Positions 22,774 through 33,711 of a stretch of DNA of 64,000 nt are shown here, one piece after another. The position numbers and the translations under genes are program-made. Origin of the DNA: Coenobita brevimanus (taxonomy: Eukaryota > Arthropoda > Malacostraca > Decapoda > Coenobitidae); NCBI GenBank assembly GCA_032717465.1, contig CM064681.1, positions 12,220,235 through 12,284,234 of the forward strand. Direction: 5' to 3'. How positions within the stretch are numbered: position 1 is the stretch's first letter; every line of letters starts with the position of its first letter. The notes beneath the pieces were generated by a model. The model did not search any database. It was not told where the DNA came from and was given only the letters and a program-made list of their open reading frames with translations.

Positions 22774-23068
22774 CAATCAGTCTTGAGTGTGTCTGCGGTA
22801 AGATCCTGGGGAATGAGTTGTATGAGTAGAGCAAATCCATCTTTTCTGTCTGTCACCTCCAGGTCTACCAGGGGCTCATTACTATCTGCCAGGAGCGAGC
22901 TAGTGTCTCCCAGGGGTGGGCTAGTGTCTCCCAGGGGCGAGCTAGTGTCTCCCAGTGATGGGCTAGTGTCTCCCAGGGGCGGGCTAGTGTCTTCCAGGGG
23001 TGGGCTAGTGTCTCCAAGGGGCGGGCTAGTGACTTCCACTGGCAGGCTCGTTTCTCTCACATCATCAC
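22774..23068 (-). CDS. Exon 2: acidic heptad-repeat pro-region
   Basis: The acceptor is TTTGGCTTGCAG just upstream of 23,068, with a pyrimidine-rich tract. The 295-nt exon encodes 97 complete codons. It starts DDVRETSLPVEV, continues with seven tandem heptads (TSPPLGD, TSPPLED, TSPSLGD, TSSPLGD, TSSLLAD and variants), and ends with a non-repeat part containing DLEVTDRKDGFALLIQLIP. About 20 acidic residues face only four basic ones, so the segment is strongly anionic, as expected of a pro-region that keeps a basic peptide inactive. The donor TTG|GTAAGG follows at 22,773. If unspliced, the frame would stop at once (TGG TAA). The 21-bp repeat may vary in copy number between alleles. Confidence 0.7.
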
Positions 23069-23159
23069 CTGCAAGCCAAAGAGAGAAATAATATATTATG
23101 TTGGCTTATTAATCATTTCCATCCAAGGATGTCATTCCTACTTTATTCTTCAGGACTGC

Positions 23160-23620
23160 AAGAGATCATACCATTGGGGGATAGTTAGATGGTATTAGCA
23201 CTGAAGCCCAGTTCTTGATAAAAACAGAAAGGGCGCCATGACGACTGTACACCATATTAGTACTGGCGTCAAGGCAGACAGAGAGTACATAATTTTAAAG
23301 AAATTTAGAGAAAGATAAAACGGTGGGATGAGGAAGTAGATGAACAAGGCAGGAATTTTCAAAGCAGTTACTGGAGAGAAATTCAGCAAAGAGCTCAGCT
23401 TTATCAGAGGAAGAGACCTCTTCAGATCCATCTGAGTGGAAAAACTAAGAAAAACATGGATAAGGACATTGTTCGAGATGTTTTGGTTAAGGTGACAGAA
23501 GGAGAGCAAGAAAATCTAAATTCAAGCGTCTAGAGCAAAAGATCTGGATGGAACTGTTATTGGTAGAGCAAGGTACAGACTTACCATGTTTCCAGGCAGA
23601 ACGTAAAGAGTGCACAAAGG
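23160..23620 (-). mobile_element. LINE-A-like RT fragment in intron 1
   Basis: Follows the RT fingers-to-linker region of LINE-A (2,630-3,060 in copy 1) at strong divergence, with landmarks such as AGCCCAGTTCTTGA and TCAGATCCATCTGAG. The minus translation keeps PALFIYFLIP-type hydrophobic segments but no intact motif. An old fragment. Confidence 0.6.
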
Positions 23621-23639
23621 GAAGAAGGGAGAGAAAGAG

Positions 23640-23776
23640 ACTGAGGAAAAGGATAAAATGGAGTAATATGAAAAAAAAAAATGAAAGTATTAGATATGGG
23701 AAACGGAGTGGAGATTTGGAAGAATGGAGTAACAGGGGAAAGGACGGAGTAGAGAGAGAGTGGGGGTATGGAAGGG

Positions 23777-23807
<31 letters not shown>

Positions 23808-23815
23808 GCTGTGAA
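23640..23815. repeat. GA-rich tract
   Basis: Purine-rich sequence ending in a (GA)n run at 23,776-23,807, within intron 1 of the peptide gene. Confidence 0.9.
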
Positions 23816-24665
23816 GAAAGGAAAGGTTGAGGTGGGAAGTACAAAAATGTAAACAAACAGCAACAGAATTATTAGTTCTTTGGAGGCTGTTTTATGTAGG
23901 GAAAGCTTTAACCAACGTTGTTATCCAGTGAGCCAAAACATATTGGCAGAAAGGCAGTAAAAGTCGCCGTCACTCACCAACCCTCCAAACGAAGCCGACA
24001 GGAAATAATGAGGATTAACATGCAACGTGGAAAATGTTTTGTTGAGGTATCTTACGAAAGGATGAGTGGTAACCATGATCTACGCTGTCAGCATGAAAGG
24101 GAGAGTAACATCGTCGCCACTGGGCATTGTATACAGTATTATCCGTGTTGCTCTCTAAATGTGTGCTGCATATTTTTAGTTCTAAAAGATATTATACTTC
24201 AGAAATGAATTATTGCTGTGAACGTCGTGGTAGAAGCCAATAACGTATCCAAGCGATTTTTATATGATTGTACTGCATCACAACTCACCAGTGAACGCTG
24301 ACTTGGAGCCTACACGCTGTGGTGCTGTTTACCCTGGGTGGGGCAAGCAGCTTCAGCATCCACCCAGAAACCAAACTTCCTCATATTTTTCTGCCTCTCG
24401 TCATGGGGATGAACCGTGGTCCAACCCCAAAGAGGCGCTGTTTACAAGGGGACGCCGGTTCCCTGCACAGTGTATGTACTGTACTGTACATGATGGATGG
24501 CCTACATAATCGGTTGCGAACCTGCAATCGTCTGGTTTGCTCGGTTAGATGGACCGTGGTTAATAAACAGCAACAACTCTGCTAGAGGAACTATTGAACT
24601 TCATGTGATAGAAGGTATCTGCTATCAACTTTATGTCCATTGTCCCACTGCTGAAAACCTGACTC
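23816..24665. other. Intron 1 spacer, no recognised feature
   Basis: About 850 bp without recognisable repeats. Open frames at 23,918-24,208 and 24,264-24,585 match nothing I know and lack splice or motif support. Confidence 0.45.
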
Positions 24666-24667
24666 AT

Positions 24668-26130
24668 TTATTGTGAAGCACTTTTCGACTGGCATATTGT
24701 TATGTTCTCTTTGAAGGTTTGGTATCCTGGATTCATATCCAATAGCAGCCTAGTTTGCATATAGTTTAGCTGAAGATATTTAGGTCTTTTAAACATTCCT
24801 CGCTTAATTTGTTGCCCAGATATCAGTAAATCTACCTTCACTGTCCTCTCTGCAGTTTCTCTATACCTCTTTTGAAATAAGGTAACTAGAAATGAATGCT
24901 CTAAGGGTGGACATATAAGAGACTTACAGAAGGAATGGATCATATGTTTTGATTTAAAGTTGAATGCTCTTCCTATGAATCTGATTACTATGCTGGATTT
25001 CTAACAACCTCTGTACACTGTTGCTTGTTTCAAACTATTTGCTATCTTCATTCCTAAGTCTATATTTTCCATTATCACATTCAATATTGTTCACAGTATA
25101 ACTTTAGCACTTTGCATTTGGTAATACTGGAATCCATCTTTCATATTTGAGCACAGATAAGTTGGTAAAGGACTCTGAAGTATGTCTTTGTAAGGAAATG
25201 TCTGCTCTGGTCCCATTATTGTACTAGTAACAAGTTTTTATATTTCACAGAATAAGCCTTCACCATTATCATTTATTTATATTAAAATCAGATTAGGATC
25301 CATCACTGTACCTTGTGGCACCTGTTTGTTACATGATTCCAGTCTGATTCTTTTCCATTTACTACAACATTCCACTTACGTCCAGCCAGCCAGTTTTCTG
25401 TTCACCTGATTACTCTACGGCTGATACCACAGGTCTTCTGTTTCAGATTTTTTTTTTTTTTTTTTTGTAAGATATATTACCAAAGTCCTTTTGAAAATCG
25501 AGATACACAGTGTCAGAAGATTTTCAATGTATTGTTAAAAGATGCGAGAGATCTGTAAAGCAAGAGTGCTTACTCTGAAAACTATAGTTTGAACTTTCAT
25601 GAGACTTGTTTCTAAGTATTTGACAAACTTGTCTCTGATGATATTTTCCAACAGCTTGCAAACAACCGATTTTAAATCTAAATAAGTAGTAGTCTTCTGT
25701 CTGGTAGTTCTTTCCGAAGATTGGGGTTATGTTTGCTGGAATTCACTTTGTGCCACCTTCCAAATTTTTAATGTGAAGAAAAATCAGCTAAAGGCTTTGA
25801 TATTTCATTCATTTCTCCTTAATAAATATGGAGCCAATTTATCTGGCGGTGGTTTGTTAATCGCCATGGGTTTCGTTATTGCAATTCGTTTATTGCTCTC
25901 TAGCCGTACTATCGTGAATTATATTAACTTTATTTAAAATAAAGCGGAGAAGGTCAGGAACGGAATATGTGTATTGTTTTGTAATTACAGACGCAAAGTA
26001 GGCGTTACAATTTCTAGCAGTTTGGTTACATCGTCAGCATGCTTTCCATTGACTGTGAGTTGTGAGGTTACTGTTGGCGATCGTATCTTCATGAATCTGA
26101 TGTAGCTGACAAATTCTTTCGGTCTGCGCG
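24668..26130 (-). mobile_element. Old CR1-like LINE in intron 1
   Basis: Minus-strand remnant with decayed RT motifs. QVPQGTVMDPNLILI followed by INDNGEG (about 25,255-25,320) corresponds to [37 protein letters not shown] (about 24,880-24,935) corresponds to the YKSLVRPHLEY block. Sequence near 25,730-25,860 fits the upstream fingers motifs. Dense stops mark it as ancient. Confidence 0.65.
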
Positions 26131-26149
26131 ACTGATGCTAGCAAAGTGT

Positions 26150-26340
26150 TCTTGAAGAACAGGGAGGTGCGGGAAAAGGAACGGAGGTAGTAGGTGAGGG
26201 AGCTGGGAGAGGGAAGGAAAGAGCTGGGAGAATGAAGGGGTTAGTTGGGAGAGGGAAGGAGTGAGCTGGGAGAGGAAAAGGGTGAGTTGGGAGAGAGAAG
26301 GAGTGAGCTAGGAGAGAGAAGGGGTTAGTTGGGATGGGGA
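26150..26340. repeat. GGGAGAG-type minisatellite beside exon 1 donor
   Basis: Seven to eight degenerate copies of a 20-23 bp purine unit (GGGAGAGGGAAGGAGTGAGCT type), 55 bp downstream of the exon 1 donor. Its antisense frame yields the artefactual LPAHSFPLPT repeats seen if exon 1 is read through. Confidence 0.85.
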
Positions 26341-26394
26341 AGGGGACAATGGCTTGCAGTTGGACAAAGAATAACAGACAGCAGAAACACATAC

Positions 26395-26494
26395 CTGTAG
26401 ACAACGGTATGGCAGGTGTGACGGTGACTGGGTGAGTGGACACAGGCCCCTGCATCACCATCACCATCATCAGCAATATGAGGTAATCTTGCAT
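26395..26494 (-). CDS. Exon 1: signal peptide of cationic peptide precursor
   Basis: The ATG at 26,494-26,492 has an A at -3. The first 33 codons give MQDYLILLMMVMVMQGPVST: a short polar start, a hydrophobic core of about 10 residues (YLILLMMVMVM), and small residues suited to signal peptidase near GPVST. A Thr/Pro-rich start of the mature precursor (HPVTVTPAIP) follows. The exon ends CTACAG, followed by GTATGT at 26,394, a strong 5' splice site in phase 1. Without splicing the frame runs into low-complexity proline-rich sequence translated from an intronic minisatellite, which supports splicing here. A TATA/Inr promoter sits at the right distance upstream. Confidence 0.7.
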
Positions 26495-26570
26495 CTTGCA
26501 GACACTTGGGTGAGCCCGGCTGGCTGTGGCGGGACAGTGAGGCTACCACGAACACGCTCCTGGTTTTATC
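26495..26570 (-). promoter_or_regulatory. Core promoter and 5' UTR of peptide gene
   Basis: On the minus strand GGATAAAAC provides a TATA-like box (ATAAAA, 26,569-26,564). Thirty bases downstream is CCTCACTG, an arthropod initiator-like TCACT with its A at 26,538. The leader to the ATG at 26,494 would be about 44 nt. Spacing between TATA and initiator is ideal. A 0.8-kb polypurine tract lies about 0.25 kb further upstream. Confidence 0.55.
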
Positions 26571-26814
26571 CCCCCGATTTGGCCTTGAGTTACCTGATGT
26601 CGCTGTCTGGTAACCAGTTGACTTTGAACGGGAAATTCCAGTTTTTAAAATTACAATTCTGAGGACGTCATCACTTTCTCTGTTGTTGATATCCATTAAC
26701 GAGCTAAGCAGGGACTATCATTTTTGAAAATGGAATGGTTAGATATATATTTCACTAAGTCTTTCACAATCAGAGAACTCTTCGCGCTCGAACTTAATCA
26801 TCTGCAGGAATGTG

Positions 26815-27600
26815 AGGACGAGGAATGGGAATAAGAGAGAATGGGGAAAAGGAAGGAGGAAATCGTGAACTTTGTGAAAGAAGAGGGGCAGGAAATGGAA
26901 GGAAGAAGACGGGATATAGACGAAGGGGAGTAGCAGGAGGTACGAGAGTTCGATAGAGAGTGGTGAGGAAAGCAAGCAATACGAGGAATTGTTGAGAGAC
27001 AGAAGGAGGGAGGAGGGACAGAGCGTGGGACAGGTAAGGAGGCTATTAGACTGAGAGGGCGAGAGCTAGAGGGAGAAAGAAAGAGGTTGGGAGCTAGGAG
27101 CTTTACAAACGAAATGTGAAAGGGAGTAGGAGAGATGTTGGAGTGAAAGTACGGAGCAGGAGAAATGATGGGACGAGAGGAGAAAATGGGAAACTCAGCG
27201 AGATGAGCGACGAAAGGAGTGGAGAAGACAATTGTGAGAAGGAAGTAGAGAGTGGGAGGGACAGTGGGAAGAGACACGAAAGGAGTGAGAGAGACAACGG
27301 AGAGAGGGAAGGAGGGAGCGGGACAGACAGCCAGAAGGAAGAAGAGGAGAGTGGGAGAGAAAGCAGGAATAAGGAAGAAGTAGGGAATGGGAGAGACAGT
27401 GAGGAGCGGGAACAAGGGAGTGTGGGAACAGTGGGAAGGAGGAAGAAGAAGGAAGTGGGAGAGACAGCGGGGAAGAGGAAGAAAAAAGTGTGAAAGACAG
27501 TGGGGAAGGGAGAAGAAGGGAGTGGGAGAGACAGTGGGGAGAGGGAAGTAAAGAGTGGGAGAGGCAATGGGGAGAGGGTTGGAAGGAATGCTAGAATATA
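26815..27600. repeat. ~0.8-kb polypurine (GGGAGAGACAGTG) minisatellite
   Basis: Nearly pure purine plus strand, with 50-60 bp imperfect units containing GGGAGAGACAGTGGGGA. It produces long spurious open frames on both strands. It lies upstream of the peptide gene promoter. Such mirror-like purine tracts can form triplex DNA and bind GAGA-type factors. Confidence 0.85.
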
Positions 27601-28904
27601 TAGGAAGTGCAGATAACATGAGATCTATTAGGCAAAAATAAGGTTATCTGCTGGGGTAATACTACACAGAAGCTAAAACCATGAAAATATGGTAAGGAAG
27701 AGGAAGGCTTGGCACCTGCCACCTCACCCTTTGAAAAATAATGTTCGGAATGCAAGAGACAAAAAACTCAAGATCGTTGGAAAGAAAGTTTTTGCATTTA
27801 AAAATCAAATGATGAAATTCCATGAACTCTGCGATGTGTATACTACCATTTTGACACATAAAAATAAAAAGAACTCATGCAATCACAGTATCTCCTCTTA
27901 AAGAAAGAATCTTACAGTCATCTGTATATCATGTCAACCTAGTAATGACCAACACTCAATTACTTGATAATAACAGTGTCGATATATTAATCTAATCGAA
28001 TCTTCAAGATATCTATAAATTATACACTAATGACTGTTACTGGTAGAGCTACCAATTTCCCATCTAACTGCCTATTATCCAGTCCTTTTTAGTCCCATCA
28101 GAAGCGTAGTCTCCCGAGGCTAAGCACCTCAGTCCCAACATTTTAGACAAGGATGACCGGCCTCAATTACCCCTAACTGGCTTTATGTTAGCAATAAATC
28201 CCCACCATCTCTCCAGTATAAGCCATTCTGGGCGTCGGTCGGTTGAAGCGCTTTCACTCACTAGACAAGTGGTTCCCACCTGGGAGGGGGGAAGGAATCC
28301 TTCTTGAGAGAAATTTGGACATTCCAGGGAGAAAGAAGCAGCTAATACCAAAATGGACGAAGTAGACTTTTTGATGTGTTAGTTATAGAACTGACAGTTT
28401 TTTTTTTTCTTTGTCAAATGCTTTTATGCTTTTAATTTGTGACTTTTAGAAGTAAAGTCGGAATTCGAAACCTTACATAATTATCATGCTACATAAAACC
28501 ATAGAACCTCTAAAATAGTCCAAAATCTTTGTTAAAATCTCCATGATACCATTAAATTTCTTGCCGTTACTTATCAAAAAGTACCGTTAAATGGAGGCGA
28601 ATAACTCTAGAAGCTAGTTATTCAAGGTAACTCCAAAAAGACTGATTGATTTACAAATTTTATTGTGTAAGGTTTACATAATAAAAATTACACAAATGGC
28701 GCACCCCCTAGTAACACATACGTCGGGTGGATTGCCTTGATGGGTTGAACCATTGTAATAAACATATAAATAGATTAATAATCACAGATATAAAGTTACA
28801 CGAATATGGTATGATTACACATTGTTTCTTAACGAGAAACAGGCAATGGTAAATTTCCTATTATAAAATTGTGGAGATTATGGTATGGTCACAGTGTAAT
28901 GATA
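27601..28904. other. Intergenic, no gene seen
   Basis: AT-rich sequence. A small stretch at about 28,262-28,310 (AGTGGTTCCCACCTGGGAGG) resembles the end of hAT-type elements, but no partner end was found. Confidence 0.45.
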
Positions 28905-30825
28905 TAATAATTATTTCATATCAGTATTCACCAAGGAAAATCTAGGCCTGGTCCCTCAAGCAGCAAATATTTACCATGAGAATACGGAAAATATTCTTAG
29001 TAAAATAACCATTAGTAAGGAGGACGTATTGAAAGAAATTAATAAGTTAAAACCTCAAAAATCGCCAGGTCCGGACGATATATATGCAAAAATTATGAAG
29101 GAAACCAAAGAAGAATTATGTCAGCCACTTTTAACGCTATTTAATGACTCTTTAAGTTCAGGAGAAGTTCCAGAGGCGTGGAAAACCGCAAACGTAGTGC
29201 CCATCTTTAAAAAGGGTGATAATTCAGCTGCGTCGAATTATCGTCCGATAAGTCTAACGTCAATAGTAGGAAAAATGTTAGAGTCAATTTTGGCAAATAA
29301 GATTAGAGAACACTTAGAAAGATTTAATCTTATAAACGAAAGTCAGCACGGATTCAGGCAAGGACGATCCTGCCTCACAATTTTGTTGTCATTCTACTCG
29401 GAGGTCTATGAGGCAGTAGATAGCGATAAAGCTTACGATGTTATTTATCTGGACTTTAGTAAAGCTTTTGATAGGGTCCCACACGAAAGGTTAGGTAGAA
29501 AGGTTCGAGCACACGGTATAGACGGCGATATCTTAAAATGGATAGAATTCTGGCTGAAAGGATGAAAGCAGAGAGTATTAATAAATGGAACTAAGTCGGA
29601 CTGGGGATTAGTAACTAGCGGTGTACCACAGGGTTCAGTACTCGGTCCCTTATTATTTATCATATATATAAATGATCTAGACTTAGGAGTCAATAGCAGC
29701 ATCAGCAAATTTGCCGACGATACAAAAATAGGGCGTATCATTAACTCGACTGACGATTGCCATAACTTACAAAAAGACCTCGATACATTGTCCAAATGGT
29801 CTAAAACTTGGCAAATGGAATTTAACGTTGAAAAATGTAATGTACTTAACGTAGGCAAGACCATTGGAGATACTAAATACAGCTTAGATAATAAAGAAAT
29901 TAGCAAATCGGAATGCGAGAGAGATCTAGGAGTTATGATTAGTAACGACCTTAAACCAAGGCAACAGTGTATTAATGCGAGAAATAAAGCAAATAGGGTC
30001 CTAGGATTTATTTCGAGAAGCGTGAGCAATAGATCATCTAAAGTAATACTGAAACTTTATCTAGCATTAGTAAGGCCACATTTAGACTACGCAGTACAAT
30101 TTTGGTGTCCTTACTATAGAATGGATATTAATTCGTTAGAAAATGTACAGAGAAGAATGACTAAAATGATGCATGACGTCCGGAACCTGTCATATGAAGA
30201 CAGACTGAAAAGACTAAGTCTGCATTCGCTAGAGAGGCGTAGAGTAAGGGGAGACTTAATTGAGGTGTTTAAGTGGATGAATGGTATAAATAAGGGAGAT
30301 ATTAGCAAGGTACTTAAAGTGAGCATACAGAACTAGAAATAATGGTTTCAAACTAGAAAAATTCCGTTTCAGTAAGGAAATCGGTAGAAATTGGTTTGGT
30401 AATAGAGTAGTAGACGAATGGAATAAGCTACCTAGTAAAGTAGTTGCTGCCTCTTCCATTGAGAGTTTCAAGCATAGGCTAGATAAGCATATGACAAATA
30501 AGGGGTGGATATAGAATAAAGAAAATCTTATAACCAATACTAATTCATAATTTTTTTCTTTTCAGGTTACACTATGATAGTCTCTATTCTCCTTTCACAC
30601 TTTCCTGTAAAATGTCCACGCCAGTTTTTCTATACGACGTGGTGTTCTTTCTGACTTTTTCCTGCCGGCTTCGGCTGGAGGGTTTGGAGGGCGTGAGGAG
30701 AGCCTTCTTCTTTGCTATCCTTATCTCCTTCTAGTAGTTCAGTTACTCTTCTAGGAGCTGCCTAGCATGGGCCAACCGGCCTACTGCAGTTATCCTCTCT
30801 TCTTATGTTCTTATGTTTAATGAGA
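28905..30825 (+). mobile_element. LINE-C copy 1 (CR1/L2-like), 5'-truncated
   Basis: Plus-strand CR1/L2-like element, truncated at about 28,905 relative to the longer copy at 36.3-38.5 kb. It ends in a 3' UTR and a short octamer repeat (TTCTTATG)n at about 30,800-30,820. The ORF is cut by a TGA at about 29,563 and later frame changes. Confidence 0.9.
28930..30336 (+). pseudogene. LINE-C copy 1 reverse transcriptase
   Basis: Well-preserved RT: KLKPQKSPGPDDIYAK, SSGEVPEAWKTANVVPIFKK, NYRPISLTSIVGKMLE, HGFRQGRSC, VIYLDFSKAFDRVPHERL (motif A), then [20 protein letters not shown] (motif B), SKFADDTKIGR (catalytic ADD), LGVMISNDLKPRQQC, and the C-terminal ALVRPHLDYAVQFWCPYYR and LKRLSLHSLERRRVRGDLIE. 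It is interrupted by a TGA after IEFWLKG (about 29,563) and by a premature stop at about 30,334. The endonuclease is missing because of truncation. Confidence 0.9.
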
Positions 30826-30847
30826 GAAAGAGAGAGAGAGAGGATTA

Positions 30848-31836
30848 TAACATAAGAACATAAGAATATAAGAAGAGAGGATAACTGCAGTAGGCCGGTT
30901 GGCCCATGCTAGGCAGCCCCTAGAAGAGTAACTGAACTACTAGAATGAGATAAGGATAGCAAAGAAGAAGGCTCTCCCCCGCCCTCCAAACCCTCCAGCC
31001 GAAGCCGGCAGGAAAAAGTCAGAAAGAACACCACGCCGTATAGAAAAACTGGCGTGGACATTTTACAGGAAAATGTGAAAGGAGAATAGAGACTATCACA
31101 GTGTAACCTGAAAAGAAATTTTTTTTGAATTAGTATTGATTATAAGATTTTCTTTATTCTATATCCACCCCTTATTTGTCATATGCTTATCTAGCCTATG
31201 CTTGAAACTCTCAATGGAAGAGGCAGCAACTACTTTACTAGGTAGCTTATTCCATTCGTCTACTACTCTATTACCAAACCAATTTCTACCGATTTCCTTT
31301 CTGAAACGGAATTTTTCTAGTTTGAAACCATTATTTCTAGTTCTATCCTGTATGCTCACTTTAAGTATCTTGCTAATATCTCCTTTATTTATACCATTCA
31401 TCCATTTAAACACCTCAATTAAGTCTCCCCTTACTCTACGCCTCTCTAGCGAATGCAGACTTAGTCTTTTCAGTCTGTCTTCATATGACAGGTTCCGGAC
31501 GTCATGTATCATTTTAGTCATTCTTCTCTGTACATTTTCTAACGAATTAATATCCATTCTATAGTAAGGACACCAAAATTGTACTGCGTAGTCTAAATGT
31601 GGCCTTACTAATGCTAGATAAAGTTTCAGTATTACTTTAGATGATCTATTGCTCACGCTTCTCGAAATAAATCCTAGGACCCTATTTGCTTTATTTCTCG
31701 CATTAATACACTGTTGCCTTGGTTTAAGGTCGTTACTAATCATAACTCCTAGATCTCTCTCGCATTCCGATTTGTTAATTTCTTTGTTATCTAAGCTGTA
31801 TTTAGTATCTCCAATGGTCTTGCCTACGTTAAGGCA
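30848..31836 (-). mobile_element. LINE-C copy 2, inverted, tail-to-tail with copy 1
   Basis: Near-identical 3' kilobase of LINE-C on the minus strand, starting at the VGKTIGDTKYSLDNKE codons and running to the same octamer tail. It faces copy 1 with only about 25 bp (a GA-rich spacer) between tails. The frame 31,159-31,830 is open from there to KHMTNKGWI, one of the least damaged C-termini in the window. Only the C-terminal third of the RT protein is present. Confidence 0.9.
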
Positions 31837-32377
31837 AGGGAGGGAGAGGGAGAGGAGGAGGAGGTAGGTTAGCAATTATAGAGGACTTTAGTCTGAGAAC
31901 TGTCAGTAATTATAAGATTTAGAGGAGAGGTAAATTGGCAAACACAGGTGGAGGGAGAGAGAGAGAAAGAGAGAGAGAGAGAGGGAGAGAGAGAGAAAGA
32001 GAGAGAGAGAGAGGGAGAGAGAGAGCGTGGTTGCATACTGTTGTTGAAAAAGAATGATAGCATTAGATATTAAGTTACAAGAATATAGTATGACGACATG
32101 ACGTTACCTAAATAAATATTGAGTGATACTTTTACAAAACGGTCGTGCGGTTACATTGTTACAATTTGTAGTACATCATAATATGGTACTAAATACTGTA
32201 TAATATCTAAATATGTAGACTTGATGCAATATACTTAGTGATAGGTACATGAGGAGAGGGAAAGGCTACAACAGTAGAAGTTGGTACGAACTTCAGTGAG
32301 ATACCCATTAGGGAGAGGGGGGAGAGGAAGGTCAGTAATAATGGGATTTAGGAGGAGATTATTGGCAAACAAAGGTG

Positions 32378-32424
<47 letters not shown>

Positions 32425-32599
32425 CAGCAGAAGCGGCTGTGTGGGGATATAACAGATAGGTGAGAAGCAAGGGAGGGGAAGGAAGAGGAGGTAGGTCAGT
32501 AATTACAGAGGATATTAGTTTGAGAACTGTCAGTAATTATAAGATTTAAACGAGAGGTAAGTTGGCAAACACAGGTGTGGAGAGAGAGAGAGAGAGAGC

Positions 32600-32651
<52 letters not shown>

Positions 32652-32690
32652 AGACTGGAGGGAGAGCTGGGGGAGTGGGGAACAAAGCAA
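31837..32690. repeat. Tandem GA-microsatellite units
   Basis: Three related blocks (31,850-32,030; 32,320-32,430; 32,480-32,690). Each has GGTAGGT(C/T)AG, AACTGTCAGTAATTATAAG and TTGGCAAACACAGGTG followed by a long (GA)n run. They are diverged direct duplications of one unit. Confidence 0.8.
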
Positions 32691-32849
32691 GGTAAAGGAT
32701 TATCAGTGGGAGAGGGGGGTGCATTCCCTGCGGAAAGGGGGAATGCGGGTTGGGGGGGGGGTCTGCCTGGGGGTAGTGTTCTGGAGAGGATGGGCTGGGC
32801 TCCCAGGGGAAGAGAGGGTGGAGGAAGAGAGTGATTGAGCAGGGCAAGA

Positions 32850-33372
32850 GTACATGTACCCTCACACATACATATATCCCTATATACATACATATAGATA
32901 TACATAAAAACATGTACCTTCACGCATACATATATCCTTATATACATACATATAGATATATATAAAAACATGTACCTTCACACATACATGTATCTCTATA
33001 TACATACATATAGATATACACAAAAAATGAGATATGCATACAAAACAAAAACATATACCGTATAAACATATACCCACATACAGACATGTCATACATACAC
33101 ATACACATACATATACACACATATATACAAACATATACACACACATATACATATACATACATATACATATATACACACATACATATATATACACACATAC
33201 ATACACACATACACATATATACACAAATACATACATATACACATACACACACATATATACACATATACTCATACATACATATACCCATACTGCATCCACC
33301 CATATACACACACATACATATATACATTTATGCACATACATATACAGACATACCTATATACAAGGACGTATA
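32850..33372. repeat. (ACATAT)n satellite with ~57-bp higher-order units
   Basis: Three to four copies of a 55-60 bp unit (ACATGTACCTTCACxCATACA core) at 32,850-33,030, then irregular ACATATAC/ACACAT repeats to about 33,370. All long open frames here are artefacts of the repeat. Confidence 0.92.
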
Positions 33373-33405
33373 GAGGTGATGTGGGATTAAAATATATGAA
33401 TTGTG

Positions 33406-33603
33406 TTACACTGCACAAGCGAAACCTGGGAATTCATTGATCACATTTTTAAGGATAGAGGGTTGTAAGAAGTGTTCCAATAGATCATCTCTACTATTTG
33501 AGGAACATAATTCTCTGTATGGTTTAACATATGGACACTCAGCAATGTAGTGCTCTAAGTTGTGCTTTGCGGTCTCTCCACATACTCTGCAGTTTCTAAT
33601 CAC
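33406..33603 (-). pseudogene. C-terminal CCHC-like knuckle of LINE-E
   Basis: MIRNCRVCGETAKHNLEHYIAECPYV gives a CxxC...H....C zinc-knuckle-like pattern, typical of the region after RNase H or RT in this LINE group. A stop and frame change (33,604-33,711) separate it from the RNase H frame; a linker QTTYSRIRLQYRYLWEI is visible there in another frame. Confidence 0.7.
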
Positions 33604-33711
33604 ATTGCTACCTGACTATATTATTTCCCAGAGATATCTATATTGTAGTCTAATTCTACTGTAGGTTGTTTGCTGCCTTCTGGTATTATAGTAAGTTTTA
33701 CACTGACATAG

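Noticed and set aside
26138..26394. Read-through of exon 1 into a proline-rich 118-codon protein
   Set aside because: The extension is the antisense of an intronic purine minisatellite and begins right after a strong 5' splice site.
26798..27619. 273-codon minus-strand open frame rich in Pro/Ser/Phe
   Set aside because: It is a translation of the polypurine minisatellite. All frames of such tracts stay open. No signal, splice or domain support.
28262..28310. hAT-like end AGTGGTTCCCACCTGGGAGG
   Set aside because: No matching opposite end or 8-bp duplication was found, so not called.
31136..31564. Hydrophobic 142-codon frames antisense to LINE-C (also at 29,445, 30,114, 37,158 and 37,825)
   Set aside because: The same antisense frame recurs in each LINE-C copy because the copies are related. 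No independent evidence of coding.
33034..33390. Thr-His/Tyr-Ile repeat proteins on both strands
   Set aside because: Artefacts of the (ACATAT)n satellite.
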